Shown piece by piece: positions 36,760 to 44,999 of a stretch of 64,000 nt of DNA. The notes below the pieces were generated by a model that worked only from the letters and a program-made list of their open reading frames with translations, ran no database searches and had not been told where the DNA came from. The stretch spans positions 63,715 through 127,714 of the forward strand of contig SACZ01000006.1 of the NCBI GenBank assembly GCA_023369685.1, in the 5' to 3' direction. Positions within the stretch are counted from its first letter, which is position 1, and each line of letters starts with the position of its first letter. A program made the translations under genes and the position numbers. This stretch comes from Prolixibacteraceae bacterium JC049. GTDB taxonomy: Bacteria; Bacteroidota; Bacteroidia; Bacteroidales; Prolixibacteraceae.

Positions 36760-37485
36760 ATGAATGTAAAATGTTTAATTGTCGACGATGAAGAATTGGC
36801 ACTGGATGTGCTGGAAGCCTATATTAAACGAATTGACTACTTGCACCTTGTTGGTCGCTGCAAAAGTGCCATGGAAGCACTAACAGTGTTAAACAGTCAG
36901 TCTGTCGACTTGCTATTTCTCGACATTCAGATGCCTGGATTAACCGGCATTCAGTTTCTGCGTAGTTTATCCAACCCACCAGCTGTGATTTTCACTACGG
37001 CCTACTCGGAATATGCATTACAAGGTTTCGAACTAGAGGCTTTGGATTACTTAATTAAACCCATTTCATTCGAGCGATTCATCAATTCGGTGAACCGATA
37101 TTTCAAAAATAAGAAACAGGCTCCTCAAATTACCCAACAACCAGCCACTGTTTCAGACCAGCAACCATTTATTTTTGTTAAGTCGGAAAAACGCATGGTA
37201 AAAGTATTTCTTCACCATATTCTTTATGTCGAAAGCATCCGCAACTACGTTCATATTTACCTGAATGATGGAAGCGAGATTGTAACCTTAAATACCATAT
37301 CAAACATTGAAGAAAAACTTCCCGAAATGAACTTCCTACGCATTCATCGTTCATTCATTGTTGCCATTAATAAAATCAACAGTTATTCATCGTCTAACAT
37401 CGAAGTAAACAAACAATTACTTCCCATTGGTAGAAATTACAAAAACAATGTTATCAGCCTTTTAGACCAGAACACTATAGAGTAA
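36760..37485 (+). CDS. LytTR-family response regulator
   Basis: A 241-residue two-component regulator: receiver domain (about 1-115, acidic pair D9-D10, phosphorylation site D55 in LLFLDIQMPG, K about 103 in LIKPISF) and LytTR DNA-binding domain (about 140-240, with FIFVKSEKRMVKV and RIHRSFIVAINKI). It is the partner of the upstream LytS-like kinase. Likely targets are itself and neighbouring genes, but no binding site was identified with confidence. Confidence 0.95.
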   Translation: MNVKCLIVDDEELALDVLEAYIKRIDYLHLVGRCKSAMEALTVLNSQSVDLLFLDIQMPGLTGIQFLRSLSNPPAVIFTTAYSEYALQGFELEALDYLIKPISFERFINSVNRYFKNKKQAPQITQQPATVSDQQPFIFVKSEKRMVKVFLHHILYVESIRNYVHIYLNDGSEIVTLNTISNIEEKLPEMNFLRIHRSFIVAINKINSYSSSNIEVNKQLLPIGRNYKNNVISLLDQNTIE

Positions 37486-37504
37486 CGAATCACTAGTAAA
37501 TAAA

Positions 37505-37536
37505 AATGGTCGCCTACTCAATTGTAAACGACCATT
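37505..37536. terminator. Bidirectional hairpin terminator
   Basis: AATGGTCG (37505-37512) and CGACCATT (37529-37536) form a perfect 8-bp stem with a 16-base loop between the convergent lytTR and yebC stop codons. The T-tract is weak. Confidence 0.6.
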
Positions 37537-37560
37537 CTATATATGAAGTATATTCTTCTA

Positions 37561-38274
37561 CTACTCTTGCATATTGTGGTATACGTTACTTACGTCTTCG
37601 TCCTCTTCAAACTTACCTAAAAGTTTGTCGATGGCTTCACGTTGCTCTTCATTCAACTCTTTTGTGTCGTTTGGAATACGTTCGAAATCGGCTGATACAA
37701 TCTCGAATTCATTTTCTTCCAAATACTTCTGAATAGCACCAAATGATTCGAAGTCGCCGTAAATAATTACGTTTTCATCTTCAGCAAAAATTTCCTGAAC
37801 ACCGAAATCGATCATTTCCAGTTCTAGCTCTTCCAAGTCAAGTCCCTCTTTAGCCGTTACCTTAAAGTGACACTTGCGCTCGAACATAAATTCAACGCTA
37901 CCAGATGTTCCCAAAGAACCATTGTGCTTATTGAAGTAGCTACGTACGTTAGCTACAGTACGAGTATTATTATTGGTTGCTGTTTCAACAATAATTGCAA
38001 TACCAAAAGGTCCGTATCCTTCGTATACGATTTCTTTATAATCTTCCTGGTCTTTACTCGAAGCCTTTTTAATTGCGCGTTCAACGTTGTCTTTAGGCAT
38101 GTTGGCTGCCTTCGCATTTTGAATCAACACCCTCAAGCGAGAGTTAGAAGCCGGATCAGGACCACCAGATTTAACTGCAATAGCAATCTCTTTTCCCAAC
38201 TTAGTAAATGTCTTGGCCATTGTCCCCCAACGCTTTAGTTTTCTGGCCTTGCGATATTCAAATGCGCGTCCCAT
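37561..38274 (-). CDS. yebC: YebC/PmpR-family protein
   Basis: Cytoplasmic protein of 237 residues belonging to the YebC/TACO1 family. It was first described as a transcriptional regulator and more recently linked to relief of ribosome stalling at proline-rich stretches. The N-terminus MGRAFEYRKARKLKRWGTMAKTF and the segment NMPKDNVERAIKKAS (about residues 76-90) followed by YEGYGPFGIA (about 103-112) are diagnostic. Length is normal. It is separated from an AT-rich, probably acquired, cluster by a terminator-like region at 38351-38371. Confidence 0.95.
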   Translation of the reverse strand: MGRAFEYRKARKLKRWGTMAKTFTKLGKEIAIAVKSGGPDPASNSRLRVLIQNAKAANMPKDNVERAIKKASSKDQEDYKEIVYEGYGPFGIAIIVETATNNNTRTVANVRSYFNKHNGSLGTSGSVEFMFERKCHFKVTAKEGLDLEELELEMIDFGVQEIFAEDENVIIYGDFESFGAIQKYLEENEFEIVSADFERIPNDTKELNEEQREAIDKLLGKFEEDEDVSNVYHNMQE

Positions 38275-38648
38275 AGTATATGAGTTATTTTAGATTAAAT
38301 AAATTCGAAAATTTTAACGCCACAAAATTAATGTTTGTATGTTAAAAAGGAATAAAACCATCAGTTTTATTTCCCTAAGGCCTATATTTAGGCTTCTGTC
38401 CATGAGTTTTCACACTCTCTATTTTCGATCTTCTTTTTCAAATCCTAGTTTTATCAAAGAACCTTCTTTACGTAACTCTAATTGATCTTTTAGATTCCTG
38501 CTTTCCAATAATTAGTTTTCGTATACAAGTAAGAGTTCTTCTGATTGTGGACTTCTAATTTTTACCATAAATTATTTTTACATACTTTTATATTTACAAA
38601 ACAAAAAATCTAAACAATTATCCAATAAAGGATAACTATTTATTATAA
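38275..38648. other. Intergenic region between yebC and the lipid-enzyme cluster
   Basis: There is a hairpin, AATAAAAC (38351-38358) with GTTTTATT (38364-38371), and a second GCCTA-TATT-TAGGC just after it. Minus-strand fragments at about 38420-38570 can be translated (for example LRKEGSLIKLGFEKEDRK), but they are broken by stops and may be a gene remnant. A TACTTTTA box at 38583-38590 is a weak candidate promoter for the next gene. Confidence 0.45.
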
Positions 38649-39227
38649 ATGCAAAAAGTCATCTTCATTATTATTCAGATAATAAGTATTAGCAGAGCTG
38701 TTTCTGGGCTTGTATTTGTAACGATTGCTCTAACAGATGGATATCAGACACTTGCTTCAGCTCTATATGTTTATGCTTGTTTTTCCGATATTTTAGATGG
38801 TTTTCTAGCACGTAAGTATAATTGTACTAGTGATGGTGGTCAAATATTGGATTTATTTGGAGACAAATATCTTACAATTGCGTCATTATTGTTCGCTGCT
38901 TTTAATGAAATCCCCCCCCTACCAATTACGTTTATTGCCTTTAGGGAAATATTTTTAATGGCAATTCGTACCCTATTGAGTAAACAAAAATTCCTAATAC
39001 CTACAAATCGTATTTTTGGAGGTATTTTCACTTTCTCCATTTGGTGTTCTACATTTTTGCTTTTGATATTCTCCCAAAACATGAGAATGAAGGAAATTAT
39101 TTCACTAATATTTTGGACAATAAGTGTTGTCGCAATAATAAACTTATTCATTCGAATCAAGAATAATTGGTTCATTATTATAAATCAGTTTAAATATAAA
39201 TCCTATAAAAACACGACTGATATCTGA
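38649..39227 (+). CDS. CDP-alcohol phosphatidyltransferase-family membrane enzyme
   Basis: A 192-residue integral membrane protein with the complete CDP-alcohol phosphotransferase signature DILDGFLARKY...GGQILDLFGDK (D-x2-D-G-x2-A-R-x8-G-x3-D-x3-D; residues about 47-74). The family makes phospholipids such as phosphatidylglycerophosphate, phosphatidylserine or phosphatidylinositol by transferring a CDP-linked diacylglycerol or alcohol. The acceptor cannot be told from sequence alone. About five membrane helices are visible. It lies in an AT-rich cluster with a PAP2 phosphatase, so a paired synthase/phosphatase reaction is possible. Confidence 0.88.
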   Translation: MQKVIFIIIQIISISRAVSGLVFVTIALTDGYQTLASALYVYACFSDILDGFLARKYNCTSDGGQILDLFGDKYLTIASLLFAAFNEIPPLPITFIAFREIFLMAIRTLLSKQKFLIPTNRIFGGIFTFSIWCSTFLLLIFSQNMRMKEIISLIFWTISVVAIINLFIRIKNNWFIIINQFKYKSYKNTTDI

Positions 39228-39435
39228 ATCGTATAACTATCGAAAATTACCATTATCTTATTCTTGGAATAAGTTTAAATTTAATGCTGAATAACGCTTT
39301 AAGTATATTAACATTTTTTATCGATGTAGAGAGATAATCAATGTAGCAGCATTTCGTAATGAATAAAGACATACAAATAATTAATAACCCTGAAAAGGAT
39401 ATTTTAAGTGTGAATATTATTCTTTTAAAATAAAA

Positions 39436-40566
39436 CTATGACAATAGTGGAATAATATTCTTAATTATCACTGTAATTAAAGTTGGTCCATACGCTATTG
39501 AAAATCGTTTAAACGAATAAATAAGTCCTGGCCAATTTGATATTCTATTATACTCTTCAGACAGGTATGACATGGATTTTAGCAAATTAGTAAGTTCTGA
39601 TATTCGATAGAACTCCTCTTTTAATCTAATTTTCTTTAATACTTCATTTTGTTCTTCACCAATCTTTCTGATTCTTCTTTTTTTTTCACAAATAATTATC
39701 TGGCGTACACTTAGAACAGGTAGAAGATATGCTAAAAATAGGAAAGAACAGAACAAGAAAATACCTATAATAGGAGTATAATGGAGATTATTATGAATAA
39801 GAGCCACAATTAGAGAATGGATTCCAGCAATAAATAAAACGGGAACGATGGGAGTAACTATCTCAATAACATAACGATGAAACCCTCCATTCATATTCTT
39901 AGTAAATGGATTTAAATCAACTTTACCTTCTTTTGATGCATTTCTTAGTAATTTTAAAAGATTAAATGTTAGCATCAATTGATTATTAATACAGAATGGA
40001 ATTAACAAACACCACAAATATAGCTTATATAGTCTTGACAACCAATACCCTACGGGATTATTAATAGAATCCCAAAAATCAAACCCTAAGAATTTATCTG
40101 GTAATTGGTTTTGATAACTATTCCAGATGAATGCGGCAAGACCTAGAAATACTAAAAATCGGAATATTGACTTACTCTTTAAAGATTCAAGTTTAAGATC
40201 TTTCTTGGCTATAGCAAGTATATTCGAATAGTTTGTTATTAAATATTGATGATCAATAATTTGATCATTCCAATTAGGAAGATGATATATTTTTTTTAGA
40301 GCTTTTGATTGTGCAAATGGTATTGTAACTTGTAGTGCTATAAAAATCCAGATTGATGGATGCTCAATAAGTCCTAGATTTTCATTTTTAAGGATAAAAG
40401 TTTCATCAAATGCTGCTGCAAAAATGAAAGAAAAACAGAATCCAATTGCAAGGATTGCGTTTTGTAATAAGAAATTATTTACTCCTACAATTTTAAATAT
40501 TTTTAATAATTTAAAAGGTTGATAAGAGTAGGCAATTTCATTAAAATCAACTTCATATATTTTCAT
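39436..40566 (-). CDS. Multi-pass membrane protein of unknown function
   Basis: I do not recognise this 376-residue protein. Hydrophobic segments lie at about residues 33-52, 68-86, 136-152, 182-204, 240-262, 267-290 and 355-375. There is a basic, coiled-coil-like stretch (about 295-345, with CEKKRRIRKIGEEQNEVLK). Its start codon (40566) is only three bases from the most likely start of the divergent PAP2 gene (40570), so the promoters of the two genes must overlap or lie within each other's coding sequence. The base composition is very AT-rich, like the whole cluster. Confidence 0.75.
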   Translation of the reverse strand: MKIYEVDFNEIAYSYQPFKLLKIFKIVGVNNFLLQNAILAIGFCFSFIFAAAFDETFILKNENLGLIEHPSIWIFIALQVTIPFAQSKALKKIYHLPNWNDQIIDHQYLITNYSNILAIAKKDLKLESLKSKSIFRFLVFLGLAAFIWNSYQNQLPDKFLGFDFWDSINNPVGYWLSRLYKLYLWCLLIPFCINNQLMLTFNLLKLLRNASKEGKVDLNPFTKNMNGGFHRYVIEIVTPIVPVLFIAGIHSLIVALIHNNLHYTPIIGIFLFCSFLFLAYLLPVLSVRQIIICEKKRRIRKIGEEQNEVLKKIRLKEEFYRISELTNLLKSMSYLSEEYNRISNWPGLIYSFKRFSIAYGPTLITVIIKNIIPLLS

Positions 40567-40569
40567 TTC

Positions 40570-41076
40570 ATGATCATTGAAAATTCTTATAAAAGGAAAA
40601 AAATCAAAGACTTCTTTAGAGATATGACTTCTCTGGGAAATCCATTCTCAGTATTATTATTTATACTGTTTTGTACAAGTTCATATAACCAGCTTATTAC
40701 ATCTCTAATAGGACTTTTGTGTATTGAAATTCTTTGTTTTAGTATTAAGTTCTTCTATTACAAACCCAGACCTAATTCGGAAATATTTACAACCAGATTT
40801 GGAAAAATGAGTGCAGGAAGTTTTCCAAGCATTCATTCTGCCAGAATTTCATTTATATTTACTCAACTTGCTTTAATCAAAGGCGAATTTATTTTTTTTA
40901 TTATCTCTTTCATAGTTATCGTTGTCGTTTCTTTTTCAAGAGTGTTTTTAAAAAAACATTATATCATAGATGTTTTGTTTGGACTACTAATTGGATTATT
41001 AGTATCATTTATAATAAATAGTTATCCTTTATTCAGGTCAACTATATTCATCTCATCAAACTCATCTTTTTTCTAG
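40570..41076 (+). CDS. PAP2-superfamily membrane phosphatase
   Basis: Membrane phosphatase of the PAP2 (phosphatidic acid phosphatase 2) type. The three motifs are visible: [10 protein letters not shown] (K-x6-R-P), [10 protein letters not shown] (P-S-x-H) and [16 protein letters not shown] (S-R-x5-H-x3-D). I start it at the ATG 40570 ([11 protein letters not shown]). A later ATG at 40625 (MTSLGNP) is possible. The product is about 168 residues with five or six helices. Possible substrates include phosphatidylglycerol phosphate or undecaprenyl pyrophosphate. The 3' end overlaps the convergent recombinase gene by 29 bases. Confidence 0.9.
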   Translation: MIIENSYKRKKIKDFFRDMTSLGNPFSVLLFILFCTSSYNQLITSLIGLLCIEILCFSIKFFYYKPRPNSEIFTTRFGKMSAGSFPSIHSARISFIFTQLALIKGEFIFFIISFIVIVVVSFSRVFLKKHYIIDVLFGLLIGLLVSFIINSYPLFRSTIFISSNSSFF

Positions 41077-41989
41077 GGTGCTTCGCATTCAAAATCTGCT
41101 TTTGTTTTTGCATATTCACATGAGTATAAATTTGTGTTGTGGTGATTGAGCTATGCCCAAGAAGGTGTTGAATATAAGTCAAATCAACTCCAGCTTCTAA
41201 TAATAGAGTTGCAAAAGAATGACGAAATGTATGAGGTGTAATCTTCTTGTTAATCCCAGCTATACTTCCATATTTTTTAATCATAAAACGTACCGATTGA
41301 TCAGAGATCGGATTACCAAACCGATTAATGAAAAAATAAGTTGAATTTGAATTTTCTCTTCTTGATAATAATTTATACTCTTTTAATATAAATCTCGTTT
41401 CATTATTACATATTTGGATCAATCGCTCTTTGTCTCCTTTTCCTTTTACAATGATGTAATCAAAACGAACTCCAATATTTTTAGTTTGAAGATCACATAA
41501 TTCGGAAACTCTAATTCCTGTTGCAAATAGTAATTCAAGGATTGTGATATCTCTAGTCACTTCCTTATAACAATAAGACTCTTTTTGCCTTACATTCCTT
41601 CTGGCTTGATACGCTACTTTAAGTATTTTGTGAATATCGGTTATTGTTAAAACTGTAGGTAACTTCTGCGGTTCCTTTATTTGAATGCGCATCTTCCTAA
41701 AAGGACTCACTTCTATTGTATCTTCAAATTCAAGAAAGTTGAACAGTGCTTTTAACGTAGCCACTTTGCGTTTTATCGTTTTAGGCTTCAATACAGACAG
41801 TCGTTTTAAGTACTCTTTCAGTACCAATTTATCTATTTTCGATATCTCATTAGATCTAGCTCCCTCATTCAAAAAGCCAATGAACTGATTAATATCTGAT
41901 GTATATGCTTCAATTGTTTTTCCACTCAATCCTTTTTCAAACTTACAATGAAAAAGAAAGCTCTCGCTCGCATCTAAAATGGTACTCAT
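41048..41989 (-). CDS. Tyrosine recombinase (XerC/XerD-like, phage-integrase family)
   Basis: Site-specific DNA recombinase of 313 residues. An N-terminal SAM-like core-binding domain (about 1-90) is followed by the catalytic domain. Visible active-site residues include the Arg of [11 protein letters not shown] (about 164), HTFRH (about 263-267), the His of LLGHSS (about 286) and the nucleophile Tyr of QIYTHV (about 296). The N-terminal domain and length match Xer-like integrases rather than large conjugative integrases. It is not next to a dif site or ftsK that I can see. It may mobilise the AT-rich lipid-enzyme cluster, but no att sites were identified. Confidence 0.93.
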   Translation of the reverse strand: MSTILDASESFLFHCKFEKGLSGKTIEAYTSDINQFIGFLNEGARSNEISKIDKLVLKEYLKRLSVLKPKTIKRKVATLKALFNFLEFEDTIEVSPFRKMRIQIKEPQKLPTVLTITDIHKILKVAYQARRNVRQKESYCYKEVTRDITILELLFATGIRVSELCDLQTKNIGVRFDYIIVKGKGDKERLIQICNNETRFILKEYKLLSRRENSNSTYFFINRFGNPISDQSVRFMIKKYGSIAGINKKITPHTFRHSFATLLLEAGVDLTYIQHLLGHSSITTTQIYTHVNMQKQKQILNAKHPRKKMSLMR

Positions 41990-42120
41990 CCGTGTTTTTT
42001 AGAAAATATGCCACAAAAAAAGAAACAATAAGCTTTACAACAAGAATAAAGTAAAAGTTTTTCCTTCTCTATTACTTGATAGGCAAGACAGCATATATCC
42101 CAAAAAATCTATTTATAAAA

Positions 42121-42144
42121 AAGGAGCCATAAACATGACTCCTT
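42121..42144 (-). terminator. Terminator after the AmpG-like gene
   Basis: AAGGAG-CAT (42121-42130) pairs with ATG-CTCCTT (42135-42144) with one mismatch in the stem. On the minus strand it is followed by TTTTTT, 30 bases beyond the ampG-like stop. Confidence 0.75.
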
Positions 42145-42173
42145 CAATAATTCAAATATCTTTCAATAAACTC

Positions 42174-43472
42174 TTATTTCTTCTTCCCAAAATCGGCATT
42201 AATGCGAATTAAGCTTACCATTACAAAACTTGGGATAGTGCAAATAATCACCCAAATGAAGAAGTGCTGATACCCCAGAATCTCTTGCATTTTCCCTGAA
42301 ATCATTCCCGGCAACATCATTCCCAATGCCATCAGTCCGGTACAAAATGCGAAGTGAGCTGTTTTGTGTTTTCCTTCTGAAATCATTATCTGGTAAAGCA
42401 TATAAGCTGTAAATCCGAACCCATATCCAAATTGCTCGATTGCTACCGAAGAGTAAATTAACCATTGTTGCTGCGGTAATGCATAAGCTAAGTACACATA
42501 AACCAGATTGGGCAAGTTAATGGCAAAAACCATTGGCCACAACCATTTCTTCAATCCTTGGCGCGATACCAGATAACCTCCTAATATTCCTCCTACAGTT
42601 AAGGCAATAACTCCGACTGTACCATAAATCACGCCTACTTCGGTAGTTGAAAGACCTAGCCCACCAACCTCTTTACCATCGAGCATGAATGGGGAAGCCA
42701 TTTTTACCAACTGCGATTCTCCCAATCGGTAACACAAAAGAACACCTAATATGACACCAATGTTTTTCTTTTGAAAGAAACTAAGTACTGTTTCACCAAA
42801 CTCACTAAACACCTCTTTGAAGGATTTTACATCATGACTCTGATCTTTTTCCGGTTTAGGCAGCACCCATTTATGGTAGAATGTGATCAGCAAAAAAAAC
42901 AGTGCCATAACAATAAACGTAGCCGACCAAGCCATCCCGATTTTATTATTTCCAGCTCCCAACAAATCGGATTGTTCTAAATAGCCAGCCAAAATAATCA
43001 ATAAGCCTTGCCCCGTTAATACTGCCAATCGGTAGAATGTACTTCTGATTCCCACAAAAAAAGCTTGCTCATGCTCTTTCAGTCCAATCATATAGAAGCC
43101 ATCAGCAGCAATATCGTGTGTGGCCGAACTAAATGCCATCAGCCAGAAAAAAGCCAATGTAGCCTGAAAAAAGAAGGTAGTAGGCACAGTAAATGCCACC
43201 CCGGCTAGACCTGCACCAATAAACAGTTGCATAAAAACGATCCACCAACGTTTGCTTTTAATAATGTCGACAAATGGACTCCACAATGGCTTAATTACCC
43301 ATGGCAAATACAGCCACGATGTATACAAAGCAATATCTGTATTGGAAATATCCAGTCGTTTGTACATAATCACAGCGACTGTCATTACAACCACATAAGG
43401 TAATCCTTCAGCAAAATAGAGAGATGGAATCCATGCCCACGGAGAGCGGGTTTGCGTTTTCTTAACTTGCAT
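42174..43472 (-). CDS. AmpG-like MFS permease
   Basis: Inner-membrane transporter of 432 residues with about twelve helices. The N-terminus SPWAWIPSLYFAEGLPYVVV and the following YLPWVIKPLWSPFVD are typical of the AmpG group that imports anhydromuropeptides for cell-wall recycling. It starts 2 bases after the stop of a SpoIID-type gene and is co-transcribed with it. That pairing supports a peptidoglycan role. The alternative, another small sugar conjugate, cannot be excluded. Confidence 0.88.
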   Translation of the reverse strand: MQVKKTQTRSPWAWIPSLYFAEGLPYVVVMTVAVIMYKRLDISNTDIALYTSWLYLPWVIKPLWSPFVDIIKSKRWWIVFMQLFIGAGLAGVAFTVPTTFFFQATLAFFWLMAFSSATHDIAADGFYMIGLKEHEQAFFVGIRSTFYRLAVLTGQGLLIILAGYLEQSDLLGAGNNKIGMAWSATFIVMALFFLLITFYHKWVLPKPEKDQSHDVKSFKEVFSEFGETVLSFFQKKNIGVILGVLLCYRLGESQLVKMASPFMLDGKEVGGLGLSTTEVGVIYGTVGVIALTVGGILGGYLVSRQGLKKWLWPMVFAINLPNLVYVYLAYALPQQQWLIYSSVAIEQFGYGFGFTAYMLYQIMISEGKHKTAHFAFCTGLMALGMMLPGMISGKMQEILGYQHFFIWVIICTIPSFVMVSLIRINADFGKKK

Positions 43473-43474
43473 GT

Positions 43475-44797
43475 TTATTGGTATTTCTGGTTTAGTGATG
43501 CACCTTTAAAGTAGTGCGTTAGTATTTCGGTATGATTATATCCTTTTGCTCCCATAACAGCAGCTCCAATTTGACAAAGCCCAACACCATGTCCCCAGCC
43601 ACAACCGGTAAGAACAAATTGTTGCGGGATGCCATCAATTATATCGAGTTTATCAATTACGAAGGCAGAGCTATAAAGGTGTGATTCAGACAGTGATTTA
43701 CGTATTTCCAGCTCTTTCCCAATAATCTGCTCTCGTTCATCGCCAACAATTTTCAACCTAATCAAACGACCAGATTCTCCTCTTTCCATTGGAATTAGAT
43801 CGATAATCTGTCCCCACTTCTTGCCAGTACGTTTTTCCAGTAATTCCGATAACTCTTGTTGCGAATATTTCACTTCCCAGCGGAAAAAATCGTTGGTTTC
43901 CTGATCGTAATCGTTCAAAACCTGACTCAAGACTTGCTGATCGTTGCAATTGCAAAATACATCAGGAGATGTGCGTATCCACTCATCGGCATTTTCCTCA
44001 CTACGAAGCTCTAGCGATTTCACACTTACCTCTTCTGAAGCATCGTATATCGCTTTCAAATAGTTGTGTTCTACCGGCTCCCAAACATCTTCGAAATTCT
44101 CAGACACCCCACCACAACACTTCGAGAATCGAGCATCGCATACCTTATTATTGTACATTAAAACCCAACCACGTGTTGCAGCAATAGCCTCTTCCACATC
44201 ACTAGTCGACTGTCGGGTAATTCCCTGGTAACGTTGACAGTGATCATCGGCACACACATTAAAGTTGGCATGATCTTCTCTATCGTACCAGCGTATCAGC
44301 TCTTCAGCCGTTTCTGTTGTCGAACAATAACTGCTACTATCACTACTAATGGCATCACCTTTTATCACCTGAGCCATTAGCCACGACCGAGAAATAATAG
44401 CATGGGCTTTAAGCAGTTCCATATTACTTGTGGCACTCATTTCTGAAGAAATCACACTCGTCAAGTAATCTTCAAGATTCACTCCATTGATAGCAGTAAG
44501 CTTATCGTTCTCGACAATAAATTTCACATCTCCTTTAAAGCGTTGATTTTCCTCTCGCTCCCAGTGGAAATTCACACCAATAGTCACATTATATAAATCG
44601 AAACAAGCCCCTTCACTATCCGACGAGCTAAAATAAAGTTCATCATAAGTTTCACCTTCAAATAGTATCTTTCCCTCGCTCAACTCCACCTTAAATTCAC
44701 CGGAATATGGTTTCGAGTTGAAGTTATAAATAGTATTCAATTGAAAAGTGATTTCTGTTGCCGACATAATGCCAACATTTAGTTTGGGCTCTTTCAT
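43475..44797 (-). CDS. SpoIID/LytB-domain protein
   Basis: A 440-residue protein with a SpoIID domain, which cleaves stem-less glycan strands or stimulates amidases. The signature LEDYLTSVISSEMSATSNME (about residues 110-130) followed by LLKAHAIISRSW matches SpoIID, and the C-terminal GWGHGVGLCQIGAAVMGAKG (about 400-420) is the conserved end of the domain. No signal peptide is obvious at the MKEPKLNVGI start, which is unusual for a cell-wall enzyme. It is the first gene of the operon with the AmpG-like permease. Confidence 0.9.
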   Translation of the reverse strand: MKEPKLNVGIMSATEITFQLNTIYNFNSKPYSGEFKVELSEGKILFEGETYDELYFSSSDSEGACFDLYNVTIGVNFHWEREENQRFKGDVKFIVENDKLTAINGVNLEDYLTSVISSEMSATSNMELLKAHAIISRSWLMAQVIKGDAISSDSSSYCSTTETAEELIRWYDREDHANFNVCADDHCQRYQGITRQSTSDVEEAIAATRGWVLMYNNKVCDARFSKCCGGVSENFEDVWEPVEHNYLKAIYDASEEVSVKSLELRSEENADEWIRTSPDVFCNCNDQQVLSQVLNDYDQETNDFFRWEVKYSQQELSELLEKRTGKKWGQIIDLIPMERGESGRLIRLKIVGDEREQIIGKELEIRKSLSESHLYSSAFVIDKLDIIDGIPQQFVLTGCGWGHGVGLCQIGAAVMGAKGYNHTEILTHYFKGASLNQKYQ

Positions 44798-44962
44798 AGT
44801 TCACTATTGATTTTATCACACATAATTACATAAAAGTAGTTGAAATGAAGCAATGGTCAAACCAAATAAGACATAACCTTTGTAAAAAGAACTTTCGTCC
44901 TCAATTAAAGCAAAACCACGAAATAGAACAATCAACATAACTCGATACATTACTTATTTTAT

Positions 44963-44970
44963 TACTTTTG
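44963..44970 (+). promoter_or_regulatory. Minus-7 box upstream of the hybrid regulator
   Basis: TACTTTTG matches TAnnTTTG and lies 30 bases before the start codon at 45000. No clear minus-33 TTTG is visible at the usual distance. Confidence 0.45.
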
Positions 44971-44999
44971 ATATTCATCGCACACTTAACACATTTCTA

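Noticed and set aside
38420-38590. Possible remnant gene on the minus strand
   Set aside because: Fragments such as LRKEGSLIKLGFEKEDRK are separated by stops and match no family that I can name, so I list the region only as intergenic.
41048-42000. Integrative element with visible attachment sites around the recombinase
   Set aside because: I found no convincing direct repeats at the cluster edges, so I do not claim att sites.
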